Assembly (NCBI GenBank): GCA_902477365.1
Contig: CABSGW010000055.1
Location: forward strand, 1 to 12,651
Source: an uncultured Prevotellaceae bacterium
GTDB taxonomy: Bacteria; Bacteroidota; Bacteroidia; Bacteroidales; Bacteroidaceae
Length of the DNA: 12,651 nucleotides
Direction: 5' to 3'
This document shows positions 1 to 7,421 of the stretch, piece after piece (positions within the stretch are counted from its first letter, which is position 1; each line of letters begins with the position of its first letter). The translations under genes and the position numbers were made by a program. The notes below the pieces were generated by a model. That model was not told the DNA's origin. It made no database searches and was given only the letters and a program-made list of their open reading frames with translations.

Positions 1-63
1 AAATGGGGCAGACTGTAAATCTGCTGGCTTACGCCTTCGGTGGTTCGAATCCATCTTTGCCCA
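1..63 (+). tRNA. tRNA-Tyr (anticodon GTA), 5' end outside the window
   Basis: Partial tRNA. The anticodon stem pairs 8-12 with 20-24 around the seven-base loop 13-19, with anticodon GTA at 15-17 (Tyr). A long class II variable arm (25-38) has its own small GGC/GCC stem, as expected for bacterial tRNA-Tyr. The T stem pairs 39-43 with 51-55 around the loop TTCGAAT at 44-50. The 3' acceptor strand TTTGCCC is at 56-62 with discriminator A63. The next bases are CA, so the CCA end is not encoded. The 5' acceptor strand and most of the D arm lie upstream of base 1. Confidence 0.93.
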
Positions 64-67
64 CAGC

Positions 68-105
68 ATAATCCAGAATACAAATTCGTATTCTGGATTA
101 TTTTT
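68..105 (+). terminator. Rho-independent terminator after tRNA-Tyr
   Basis: A perfect 14-bp inverted repeat pairs 68-81 with 88-101 around a 6-nt loop and is followed directly by a T run (101-105). It starts five bases after the tRNA 3' end, so it ends the tRNA transcript and separates it from the MATE gene that begins at 145. Confidence 0.85.
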
Positions 106-144
106 CATCTTATCATCACAAATCAGTAAAGACGGATTCATTCA

Positions 145-1470
145 ATGACATTCACAAACAAACAAATTCTTAGAATTACAATGCCTGTACTGCTCAGCCT
201 AATGATGGAACAACTCATTGGACTGACCGACACAGCTTATTTAGGACGAGTTGGAGAAATCGAATTAGGTGCATCCGCATTAGCTGGGATTTTCTACTTA
301 ATGCTCTTTATGTTAGGATTTGGTTTCAGTATTGGTGCACAGGTGCTTATTGCCCGGCGCAATGGTGAAACAAAATTTGCTTCCATAGGTCCGATATTAA
401 ACCAAGGAGTTTTATTCCTGCTCTTAATGGCGTTAATACTATCCGTGCTATCCCATTACTTCTCCCCTTATATTTTACATCATCTAATTGAATCCGAACA
501 AGTAGCAGAGGCGGCTATTTCTTATCTGGATTACAGGGTTTTCGGTTTGTTCTTTTCTTTCACCGGTACAATGTTCCGTGCCTTCTATGTTGGAACAACA
601 CGTACCAAAATTCTCACCATCAGCTCTTTAACGATGGTTGGATGTAATGTAATACTCAACTATCTACTCATTTTTGGAGAATACGGCTTTCCAAAAATGG
701 GAATAGCCGGTGCAGCAATTGCTTCTACAATATCAGAAGCAATCGCAATGTTATTCATTATTGTATATACGTATTACAAAACAAACTGGAAACTATACGG
801 ATTATTCAAATGGGAAGGCATAAAAACCAATATGCTCAAACAGATTCTAGGTATTTCTATTTGGACCATGATACAAGAAGCCATTGCTTTCGGAGGATGG
901 TTCATTTTCTTTATCGCCATTGAACATTTAGGTGAACGTCCATTAGCCATTACAAATGTGGTACGTAGCATCTCATCCGTCATATTCATGTTTATCAATG
1001 CCTTTGCGTCTACATCAAGCGCATTGGTCAGCAATTTGATTGGAGCAGGAGCCATAGAGGAAGTTCGAAAATTATGTAAGCGAATCACCTTACTATGCTT
1101 CTGTTTTGTAATCCCCTTATCCATCATTGCAGCGCTATTCCCATATAACACATTAAGTATCTATACAGACAATCCAGAACTCATCAATGCCTCTGTGGCA
1201 TCTTTGTGGGTCATGCTAACCACTATGATCCCTTGTGTTCCGGCCTTTGTCTATCAATTTAGTGTTTCAGGAACAGGTAACACCAAAACGGCACTCTTCT
1301 TTACTTCTGTATCCGCATTATTTTATGTCGCATATACAATTGTGTTAGTATACATACTACAGACCGATGTAGCCATCTGCTGGACAACAGATCATCTTTA
1401 TTATACGATCACATTCATTTTATCAGTTCTTTATATTAGAAGCGGAAAATGGAAAAAGATCAATATTTAG
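145..1470 (+). CDS. MATE-family multidrug/cation efflux transporter
   Basis: Inner-membrane exporter of the MATE family, which extrudes drugs or organic cations by H+ or Na+ antiport. The 441 residues match the usual family length and consist of successive hydrophobic segments, with about 12 expected. The first runs from about residue 13 and contains the typical MATE opening (TMPVLLSLMMEQL, then DTAYLGRVG). A second half-repeat begins near residue 232 with ISIWTMIQEA and later VSNLIGAG, the usual duplicated-bundle layout. The end is short and basic (GKWKKINI). The ATG at 145 is the first start after the tRNA terminator and gives the expected N-terminus. No clear TAnnTTTG promoter or Shine-Dalgarno was seen. 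The gene looks intact, converges on dapA, and is relatively AT-rich (23 of 60 G+C in the sample 601-660). The substrate cannot be told from sequence; DinF-like or NorM-like subgroups are both possible. Confidence 0.9.
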   Translation: MTFTNKQILRITMPVLLSLMMEQLIGLTDTAYLGRVGEIELGASALAGIFYLMLFMLGFGFSIGAQVLIARRNGETKFASIGPILNQGVLFLLLMALILSVLSHYFSPYILHHLIESEQVAEAAISYLDYRVFGLFFSFTGTMFRAFYVGTTRTKILTISSLTMVGCNVILNYLLIFGEYGFPKMGIAGAAIASTISEAIAMLFIIVYTYYKTNWKLYGLFKWEGIKTNMLKQILGISIWTMIQEAIAFGGWFIFFIAIEHLGERPLAITNVVRSISSVIFMFINAFASTSSALVSNLIGAGAIEEVRKLCKRITLLCFCFVIPLSIIAALFPYNTLSIYTDNPELINASVASLWVMLTTMIPCVPAFVYQFSVSGTGNTKTALFFTSVSALFYVAYTIVLVYILQTDVAICWTTDHLYYTITFILSVLYIRSGKWKKINI

Positions 1471-1481
1471 AACTTAAACAA

Positions 1482-1540
1482 ACCTATAACAACAATGAGC
1501 CATCGAAAATAATTTTCGATGGCTCATTGTTGTTATAGGT
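1482..1540. terminator. Perfect 59-nt palindrome, bidirectional terminator between MATE gene and dapA
   Basis: Bases 1482-1510 and 1512-1540 are perfect reverse complements (29 bp each) around a single central A at 1511. Any real hairpin must leave a few bases unpaired at the tip. It fills most of the gap between two convergent genes, 11 bases after the MATE stop and 8 bases after the dapA stop. Reading minus, the stem is followed by a T-rich tract (complement of 1471-1481). Reading plus, the downstream T content is weaker. The role as a shared terminator is inferred from position and structure. Confidence 0.85.
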
Positions 1541-1548
1541 CAAAATTG

Positions 1549-2439
1549 TTATTTCGCTTGTAACTTCTTAATGGCATCTACAATTTTACACTGCGTTTCC
1601 TCACGAGCCGGCACCAACGGCAAACGAAGTGTATGAGAAATCAAACCAAGTGCCGCAACCAATGCCTTAATACCTGCAGGATTACCATCCACCGTCATCA
1701 GTTTATAAAACTCATCAAAATTCCGATGCTGAGACAATGCCTTTTCCACATTCCCGGCTAACGCTTCACGTACCATGTTACCAAACTCAACCGGATAGGC
1801 ATTCCCTACAACCGATATAACGCCGACAGCACCCAGCAACAATAGTTCATACGTAATTGCATCGTCACCGCTCAACACATCAAACCCTTCCGGTTTAGCT
1901 TTTAAAATCTCTTCAATCTGCCCAATATTTCCCGAAGCCTCTTTTATCGCTACAACATTCGGACATTCATTAGCCAAACGCAATGTTGTGGCCGCCTCCA
2001 AATTCACTCCTGTACGTCCCGGAACATTGTACAACACTACCGGCAAGTCTGTTGCTTCTGAAATAGCCTTAAAGTGTTGGAAAAGTCCCTCTTGCGAAGG
2101 TTTATTATAATAAGGACAAACAGAAAGTATTCCGTCTACTCCTGTAAAATCATCTTCACGCAACTGAGCAACCACTTCAGCCGTATTATTGCCTCCGCAA
2201 CCCAATAGAATCGGTATACGGCCCGCTACTTTTTTTATGACATGGCGCTTGACCATAGAACGTTCTTCAACACTTAAACACGGTGTTTCAGCAGTTGTGC
2301 CCAACACACACAGAAAGTCTACACCAGCAGACAGGTGCATCTCTACTAAACGATCTAAAGCTTCATAATCGACCGCACCACTCTCCTCAAACGGAGTAAT
2401 CAATGCGACCCCCAAGCCTCTAAAAACATTTTTTGCCAT
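1549..2439 (-). CDS. dapA: 4-hydroxy-tetrahydrodipicolinate synthase
   Basis: DapA condenses pyruvate with aspartate semialdehyde, the first committed step of the diaminopimelate/lysine pathway, in the cytoplasm. The 296 residues match the family length and form one TIM barrel. Visible catalytic features are the Thr pair in LGTTAET (48-49), Tyr137 in the YNVPGRTG motif with Arg142, the Schiff-base Lys166 in IKEASGN, and the LSGDD segment near 190. The ATG start gives the standard N-terminus just before the first beta strand (GLGVALITPF). The gene lies 73 bp downstream of ligA on the same strand, but a good -33/-7 promoter sits in that gap, so it is probably transcribed on its own. The shared palindrome 1482-1540 would end it. 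No damage is seen. Confidence 0.97.
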   Translation of the reverse strand: MAKNVFRGLGVALITPFEESGAVDYEALDRLVEMHLSAGVDFLCVLGTTAETPCLSVEERSMVKRHVIKKVAGRIPILLGCGGNNTAEVVAQLREDDFTGVDGILSVCPYYNKPSQEGLFQHFKAISEATDLPVVLYNVPGRTGVNLEAATTLRLANECPNVVAIKEASGNIGQIEEILKAKPEGFDVLSGDDAITYELLLLGAVGVISVVGNAYPVEFGNMVREALAGNVEKALSQHRNFDEFYKLMTVDGNPAGIKALVAALGLISHTLRLPLVPAREETQCKIVDAIKKLQAK

Positions 2440-2459
2440 ATCTTTCTCTTAAAATCGCA

Positions 2460-2489
2460 CAAAAATACAAATTATTCTATTATCACAAA
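2460..2489 (-). promoter_or_regulatory. Bacteroides-type promoter of dapA
   Basis: On the minus strand, TATTTTTG at 2467-2460 matches the Bacteroides -7 consensus TAnnTTTG. TTTG at 2489-2486 lies 18 bases upstream, a suitable -33 element. Transcription would start close to 2453, leaving a leader of roughly 15 nt before the dapA ATG at 2439. Assigned by consensus match and spacing only. Confidence 0.55.
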
Positions 2490-2512
2490 AACGAGAGGTA
2501 CAAAAACTTCTT

Positions 2513-4517
2513 TTATTCTATCATTTTGAGAAAATCATCCTCATTAATGATTCGGATTCCCAATTTTGTCGCCTTTTCCAATTTAGCAGGTCCCATATTC
2601 TCCCCTGCAAGCAAAAAGGTTGTTTTCGATGACAAACTTCCTACATTTTTACCTCCGTGCTGTTCTATCAACGCCTTGTATTCTTCCCGGGAATACTTTT
2701 CAAAGACACCGCTTATCACAATCCGTTCTCCAGTCAGTTTATCTGTTTGCTCAGCCATTTCATCCTCTGCCACCGCCATCTGAACACCTTTTTCACGAAG
2801 CCGTTCAACCAGTTCTTTATTTCTCGGATCTGACAAATAGCGTTTCAGACTTTGTGCAATGACAACACCCACGCCGTCCACATCCAAAATATCTTCCAAT
2901 GAAGCTTCCATCAAAGCATCCATGCTGCGAAAGCGGCGAACAAGCAGCTTCGCAATAACCCGCCCAACGAAACGAATACCCAACGCATACAACACACGTT
3001 CAAAAGGTACGTTACAGCTTTGCGCTATACCCGTTACAATCTTTACCGCCGAACGCTCGCGTGTGCCGTCCGCTCCACTAATATCTTTAACCTGAATATC
3101 ATACAAATCGGCCACATTTTCAATTAGACCACGTGCATAGTACTCATCCACCGTCTCGGGACCTAACGATTCGATGTTCATCGCCTCCCGACTGATAAAA
3201 TGTTCTATCCGGGCTTTTATCTGTGGTGGACAAGCCACATCATTCGGACAATAATACGCAGACTCGCCTTCATAACGAACCAATTCCGAACCACACTCAG
3301 GACATTTTTTTATAAATTGCACCAGGTCACCTGTCTTATGGTCACGTGCCTCTTTATCCACACCCACAATCTGAGGAATAATCTCTCCAGCTTTCTCCAC
3401 ATACACCCAATCACCCAAATGCAGATCCAGCTGTTTCATTATATCTTCATTGTGTAATGAAGCTCGTTTCACAACCGTACCGGCCAACTGCACCGGATCC
3501 ATATTGGCAACAGGAGTCACAGCACCGGTACGTCCCACCTGATAGGTTACCTCATTTAAACGTGTACGTGCACGCTCTGCCTGAAACTTAAACGCAATGG
3601 CCCAACGGGGTATTTTCGCCGTATAACCCAACTGGCGCTGCTGAAGCAGTGAATCAACCTTCAATACAATGCCATCCGTAGCTACGGGCAACTCCTTTCT
3701 GGCTACCTCCCAATAATCAATGAAATCGTACACTTGCTCCAACGAAGTCACCCGGCTCATGGTTGGAGACACTTTAAATCCCCACTCCATCGCCAAATGC
3801 ATATTGTCATAATGGCTATCTGTCGGCATCGACTCGCCAAGCATATAATAAAGATAAGCGTCCAGTTTACGTTGAGCCACCACTTTCGGATTTTTATTTT
3901 TCAATGTCCCCGATGCCGCATTACGCGGATTGGCAAACAACGGTTCTTAGTAGTTCCTTTCACAACGACGCTGACTCCGGGAAGTTCTCCCATGGCATCA
4001 AGATTTCACCACGCATCTCAAACAAAGCCGGATAATGTACTCCGCCCAATTCCAAGGGTATACAACGTATGGTCCGCACATTAGCCGTCACATCATCCCC
4101 CTGCACTCCGTCACCGCGTGTTACAGCTCGCACCAATTTCCCTTCTTCATAACGCAAAGAAATAGACAATCCGTCGAATTTCAATTCACAACACAGTGCA
4201 AAAGGAGCCCCTTCCAATCCGGAAGAAACACGCTCATAAAAGGCACGGACTTCCTCCCTATTGTAGGTATTAGCCAATGATAACATCGGATATTGATGCG
4301 CCACCGATACAAAATCATTACTCAAATCACTACCGACGCGTTGCGTGGGAGAGTTTGCATCAAACGCTTCGGGATGCAAAGCCTCCAATCTGGCCAACTC
4401 ACTCAATCGTTCGTCAAACTCCCGATCACTAAGCTCGGGAGCATTCTTTACATAGTATAAATAGTTATGATGGTGTAACTCCTTCCTGAGTTCCTGAATC
4501 CGTACAAGTTCGTCCAT
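2513..4517 (-). pseudogene. ligA: NAD-dependent DNA ligase, disrupted by a frameshift and an in-frame stop
   Basis: LigA seals nicks in replication and repair, using NAD+ to adenylate a catalytic lysine. The N-terminal piece (4517-3960, 185 aa) holds the Ia domain (HNYLYYV) and the front of the adenylation domain, with catalytic Lys113 in ELKFDG and the TRGDG and EMRGE motifs. The C-terminal piece (frame 3946-2513) resumes at EPLFANPRNAASGTLK and continues with IAFKF, the OB fold, a four-Cys zinc finger (CPEC...C...C), the HhH domain and a BRCT domain ending at TGERIVISG onward. The total span of 2005 nt (3n+1) equals a normal ligase of about 667 residues plus one base. The reading frame breaks at TGA 3962-3960, and the resumed frame has a TAA at 3949-3947. 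The apparent TTG start of the second piece is merely the Leu of PLFANPR, so it is not a separate gene. Either this is a true pseudogene with another ligase elsewhere, or the sequence has errors; ligA is normally essential. Confidence 0.85.
3947..3981 (-). other. Lesion in ligA: probable +1 C insertion and a nonsense codon
   Basis: Between the last normal codon of the N-terminal piece (Phe of MPWENF, 3983-3981) and the first normal codon of the C-terminal piece (Glu of EPLF, 3946-3944) lie 34 bases, where family members have about 11 codons (33 bases). Removing one C from the CCC run (plus-strand GGG 3979-3981) restores the downstream frame, reading F-RSQRRCERNY-stop-EPLF. The remaining TAA at 3949-3947 could come from a single change of GAA. 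Two separate lesions are therefore needed to explain the break. Confidence 0.7.
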
Positions 4518-4536
4518 AAAATATCAATTACTTGAA

Positions 4537-4544
4537 CAAAAGTA
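4537..4544 (-). promoter_or_regulatory. Candidate -7 element for ligA
   Basis: The minus-strand sequence TACTTTTG matches TAnnTTTG and ends 20 bases before the ligA ATG at 4517. A TTTG at 4563-4560 lies upstream, but the 15-base spacing is shorter than usual, so the -33 assignment is doubtful. Confidence 0.4.
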
Positions 4545-4567
4545 GCGAAAAATTACCAGCAAATTCG

Positions 4568-4575
4568 TATTTTTG
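4568..4575 (+). promoter_or_regulatory. Candidate -7 element for trmD
   Basis: TATTTTTG matches the TAnnTTTG consensus and ends 15 bases before the trmD ATG at 4590. No matching -33 TTTG is visible at the right distance. It lies back to back with the ligA element in the 72-bp divergent gap. Confidence 0.4.
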
Positions 4576-4589
4576 CCCAAAATATAATT

Positions 4590-5267
4590 ATGCGAATTGA
4601 CATCATCACCGTTCTACCCGAACTTTTAGAGGGTTTTATGCAAGAATCGATTGTTGGCCGGGCACAACGCAAAGGATTGGTCGAAATACATTTACATAAT
4701 TTACGCGATTATACTACCGACAAACACCGGCGTGTTGACGATTACCCATTCGGCGGTTTTGCCGGTATGGTTATGCAATGCCAACCCATTGATGCCTGTA
4801 TCTCTGCACTACAAGCTGAAAGAACTTATGATGAAATTATCTTCACCACCCCCGATGGCGAACAATTTGATCAACCAATGGCCAACACACTATCCCTAAA
4901 GAAGAACATCATCATTCTCTGCGGCCATTATAAAGGGATTGACTACTGTATTCGCGAACACCTCATCACCAAGGAGGTAAGTATTGGTGACTATGTTTTG
5001 ACGGGAGGAGAATTGGCCGCAGCTGTTATGACCGATGCCATGGTCCGGTTAGTTCCCGGAGTCATAGGCGATGAACAAAGCGCACTCTCCGATTCTTTTC
5101 AAGACCATCTGTTGGCTGCTCCTGTATACACCAGACCCGCTGACTACAAAGGATGGAAAGTGCCCGACATTCTATTAAGTGGCCATGAGGCCAAGATCAA
5201 AGAATGGGAGCTGAACCAATCGCTGGAACGTACCACGAGATTACGTCCCGACTTGCTAAACAAATAA
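4590..5267 (+). CDS. trmD: tRNA (guanine-37-N1)-methyltransferase
   Basis: TrmD transfers a methyl group from SAM to N1 of G37 in tRNAs reading CNN codons, preventing +1 frameshifting. The 225 residues match the bacterial length. It begins with the family signature MRIDIITVLPELLEGF. It carries the DDYPFGGFAGMVM loop (50-62), the trefoil-knot SAM site CGHYKGID (111-118), and the second knot segment SIGDYVLTGGELAA (131-144). It ends with the C-terminal domain (DSFQDHL, YTRPADYKGWKVP, LLSGHEAKIKEW). CGHYKG in place of the more common CGRYEG is, from memory, usual in Bacteroidetes. The ATG at 4590 gives a complete N-terminus. It is divergent from ligA and converges on the hemolysin III gene with 5 bp between stops. 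It is intact; confidence in the identity is high. Confidence 0.97.
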   Translation: MRIDIITVLPELLEGFMQESIVGRAQRKGLVEIHLHNLRDYTTDKHRRVDDYPFGGFAGMVMQCQPIDACISALQAERTYDEIIFTTPDGEQFDQPMANTLSLKKNIIILCGHYKGIDYCIREHLITKEVSIGDYVLTGGELAAAVMTDAMVRLVPGVIGDEQSALSDSFQDHLLAAPVYTRPADYKGWKVPDILLSGHEAKIKEWELNQSLERTTRLRPDLLNK

Positions 5268-5272
5268 AGCGT

Positions 5273-5923
5273 TTAAAGCATTCGTACCAGCATATCCCAT
5301 ACGGCAATCAGATGACACAAAGATCCTGCTAAGACGAAAAAATGGAACACGGTATGCATATAACGCACTTTATGTACAGAATAGAACAAAGCACCCGTTA
5401 TGTAACAGACCCCTTCGGCAATAATCCAATAAACAGAATGGGGAATTGTTTCATATAAGGGTTTGAATGCAAGCATAATAATTAGCCCCATACCGATAAA
5501 ACTAATCGTTTCCAAATGGCTATGAACTTTCAGTTTGCGAAAACTCATCACGGTTCCCAACAAGGCACATCCCCATACGGCGATAAACAACCCCCATCCC
5601 CAAAAGCCTTGTTCCCGCAAAACAAGAAGCGTAATCGGTGAATAACTACCGGCTATATGCCAATAGATAGCAGCATGATCCCATTTACGCAAGACGGGCT
5701 TCCACCGACTGCGATGACGCAAGGCGTGATACCATGTTGAGGAAATATATGAACTTAACATGCCGGCCAAATACAACCAAACCCCAAACGTGGCCCAAGC
5801 ACCCGCTCCTCCGTACACACACATGCGTATAAGGAAAAAACCAAAAACAATGCCTAACAAAATCCCGGCCCCATGAGACAGAGAGTTCCAGCGTTCTTCT
5901 ACCTTTGTATAAAATAATCCCAT
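5273..5923 (-). CDS. Hemolysin III / PAQR-family integral membrane protein (YqfA/TrhA type)
   Basis: A 216-residue polytopic membrane protein with about seven hydrophobic segments. The family motifs are present in order: NSLSHGAG (13-20, His17), SSTWYHALRH (61-70, Ser62 and His66), WDHAAIYWHIAGSYSPITL (81-99, Asp82 and His83), and FHFFVLAGSLCHLIAVWD near the end (His194, His204). These Ser/Asp/His residues correspond to the metal site of the related PAQR receptors. In bacteria the family is linked to membrane-lipid homeostasis, and the name hemolysin is historical, so cytolytic activity should not be assumed. The ATG at 5923 gives the usual short cytoplasmic N-terminus (FYTKVEERWN). It is a single gene on the minus strand, with a promoter-like element very close to its start. 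Confidence 0.88.
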   Translation of the reverse strand: MGLFYTKVEERWNSLSHGAGILLGIVFGFFLIRMCVYGGAGAWATFGVWLYLAGMLSSYISSTWYHALRHRSRWKPVLRKWDHAAIYWHIAGSYSPITLLVLREQGFWGWGLFIAVWGCALLGTVMSFRKLKVHSHLETISFIGMGLIIMLAFKPLYETIPHSVYWIIAEGVCYITGALFYSVHKVRYMHTVFHFFVLAGSLCHLIAVWDMLVRML

Positions 5924-5928
5924 ACGTG

Positions 5929-5957
5929 CAAAGGTACGGTTTTATCCAAAAAACAAA
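5929..5957 (-). promoter_or_regulatory. Bacteroides-type promoter of the hemolysin III gene
   Basis: The minus strand carries TACCTTTG at 5936-5929, a full match to TAnnTTTG, with TTTG at 5957-5954 and a 17-base spacing. The -7 element ends only five bases before the ATG at 5923, so this promoter would make an almost leaderless mRNA. Consensus match only. Confidence 0.45.
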
Positions 5958-5996
5958 AACCTGATTGATAAAAAACAAACGTATAAATTTTCACCC

Positions 5997-6452
5997 ATGA
6001 CAACAACAAAAGAACTTAATTACCAACAATGTACCCAAGCCATTCAGTCTTTGCTACAAGATGAGACCGATCTTATAGCCAATATGGCTAATGTTGCCGC
6101 CGAGCTACATCACACATTCCATTTTTGGTGGACAGGTTTCTATCGCGTGGTCAACAGAGAACTCATTCTAGGCCCTTTTCAAGGTCCTACGGCTTGCACA
6201 CACATTGCTTACGGACGCGGTGTATGTGGCAGTGCATGGAAAGAACAAAGAACACTCATCGTTCCCAATGTGGAGGAATTTCCGGGACACATTGCCTGTT
6301 CCAGCGCATCCAAGAGCGAGATTGTAGTACCCTTATTCGATACGAATAAGAACATCTACGCAGTTTTGGATATTGACAGCCAACACTTGGCGCATTTTGA
6401 CGAGACAGACCAGCGTTATCTGGAACACATCGCCACACTACTACACCCCTAA
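5997..6452 (+). CDS. msrC: Free methionine-(R)-sulfoxide reductase, GAF domain
   Basis: This 151-residue single-GAF-domain protein matches the fRMsr (YebR-type) family, which reduces free methionine-R-sulfoxide in the cytoplasm with thioredoxin as electron donor. The hallmark stretches are present: WWTGFYRVV (44-52), LGPFQGPTACTHIAYGRGVCGSAW (58-81), VPNVEEFPGHIACSSASKSEIVVPL (89-113) and AVLDIDS. The three family cysteines are Cys67, Cys77 and Cys101, with the active-site Glu108 (SEIV) and the Asp of LDID also kept. The residue after Cys101 is Ser where most members have Asp (IACD). The ATG at 5997 gives the usual length. The gene is divergent from the hemolysin III gene and converges on pyrD across a strong hairpin. 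It is a stand-alone oxidative-stress repair gene. The symbol follows E. coli usage. Confidence 0.88.
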   Translation: MTTTKELNYQQCTQAIQSLLQDETDLIANMANVAAELHHTFHFWWTGFYRVVNRELILGPFQGPTACTHIAYGRGVCGSAWKEQRTLIVPNVEEFPGHIACSSASKSEIVVPLFDTNKNIYAVLDIDSQHLAHFDETDQRYLEHIATLLHP

Positions 6453-6455
6453 AGC

Positions 6456-6495
6456 CAAACAGGGAGCTTGGTTGATAAACGAAGCTCCCTGTTTG
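6456..6495. terminator. Bidirectional terminator between msrC and pyrD
   Basis: A 14-bp perfect stem pairs 6456-6469 with 6482-6495 around a 12-nt loop whose ends (GTT/AAC) can pair further. It lies directly after the msrC stop and 14 bases beyond the pyrD stop, so it can serve both convergent genes. T-rich sequence follows the stem on the plus side. Confidence 0.8.
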
Positions 6496-6509
6496 CTTAT
6501 CTGTAACCG

Positions 6510-7421
6510 CTACACTTTCAGCGCACCAATAATCTCTGTTACCGACCGGCAACCATGCGCATCCAGCCACTCGTTCATGCCGCGAACAACTTTCACCGTC
6601 ACTGCCGGATCAATAAAGTTGGCCGTACCTATCTGAATGGCCGTAGCGCCTGCCATCAAAAATTCAATCGCATCTTTAGCGTTCATGATACCACCCAGCC
6701 CCACAACCGGAATGCGAACAGCCTGAGCCACCTGCCAAACCATCCGCAAGGCAACCGGTTTAACGGCAGGCCCGGACAAACCGCCTGTACCTATGCTTAA
6801 CAGCGAACAACGCTTTTCAATATCAATGGCCATTCCCATCAAAGTATTAATCAGTGACACGCAGTCGGCTCCTGCATCCTCTACGCTACGCGCTATATCG
6901 GCAATGTTCGTCACATTGGGTGACAGTTTCACCATAATAGGTTTGTGATAGACCTCGCGAACCGCCTTTACCACAGCAGAAGCCCCTTCGCATGTAACTC
7001 CAAAGGCCATTCCTCCTGACTTTACATTGGGACACGAAATATTCAACTCTATGGCCGGAATATGCTCCAACTCACCGATACGTTCCGCACATTCCGCATA
7101 GTCCTCGAGCGAAGAACCCGAAACATTAACCAGCACGTTTGTACCCAAATTTTTAATTTCCGGATAAATATGCTCGCAAAAATAGGCAACACCTTTATTT
7201 TGAAGCCCCACACAATTCAACATCCCGCTAGGCGTTTCCATCATACGCGGATAGTCGTTTCCCTCTCGGGGATTCAACGTGGTACCCTTTACGATGATGC
7301 CTCCCAGATCATCCAAGTTAATAAAATCGGCGAATTCCGTTCCATACCCAAACGTACCTGAAGCCGTCATTACAGGATTCTTAAACGGAATCCCCGCGAT
7401 ATTCACACTTAAATCTGCCAT
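6510..7421 (-). CDS. pyrD: Dihydroorotate dehydrogenase, class 1B catalytic subunit
   Basis: The FMN-containing catalytic subunit oxidises dihydroorotate to orotate in pyrimidine synthesis and passes electrons to PyrK and then NAD+. The 303-residue TIM barrel shows N-terminal IPFKNPVMTASGTFGYG, Lys45 (VKGTT), NCVGLQNKG (69-77), and the active-site base Cys130 in ELNISCPNVKSGG. Cysteine here marks class 1, against serine in class 2. It also shows Lys165 (VKLSPNV), SLINTLMGMAID and the FMN phosphate segments GGLSGPAVKP (213-222) and GLGGIMNAKDA with IQIGTANF (263-270). The pairing with PyrK sets the 1B subclass. The ATG at 7421 lies inside the end of pyrK (13-nt overlap), so the two are translationally coupled and expected in equal amounts. 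The hairpin 6456-6495 ends the unit. Confidence 0.96.
   Translation of the reverse strand: MADLSVNIAGIPFKNPVMTASGTFGYGTEFADFINLDDLGGIIVKGTTLNPREGNDYPRMMETPSGMLNCVGLQNKGVAYFCEHIYPEIKNLGTNVLVNVSGSSLEDYAECAERIGELEHIPAIELNISCPNVKSGGMAFGVTCEGASAVVKAVREVYHKPIMVKLSPNVTNIADIARSVEDAGADCVSLINTLMGMAIDIEKRCSLLSIGTGGLSGPAVKPVALRMVWQVAQAVRIPVVGLGGIMNAKDAIEFLMAGATAIQIGTANFIDPAVTVKVVRGMNEWLDAHGCRSVTEIIGALKV

Noticed and set aside
2513..3940. Second ligase piece as an independent gene starting with TTG at 3940
   Set aside because: The TTG is the Leu codon of the conserved PLFANPRN motif in the middle of LigA, and the preceding in-frame codons (Glu, Pro) also match the family, so this is the rest of ligA and not a new start.
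3947..3981. Intein, insertion or programmed frameshift as the cause of the ligA break
   Set aside because: Only one base is added relative to the expected length, so nothing is inserted. A programmed shift alone would not help, because the resumed frame also has a TAA.
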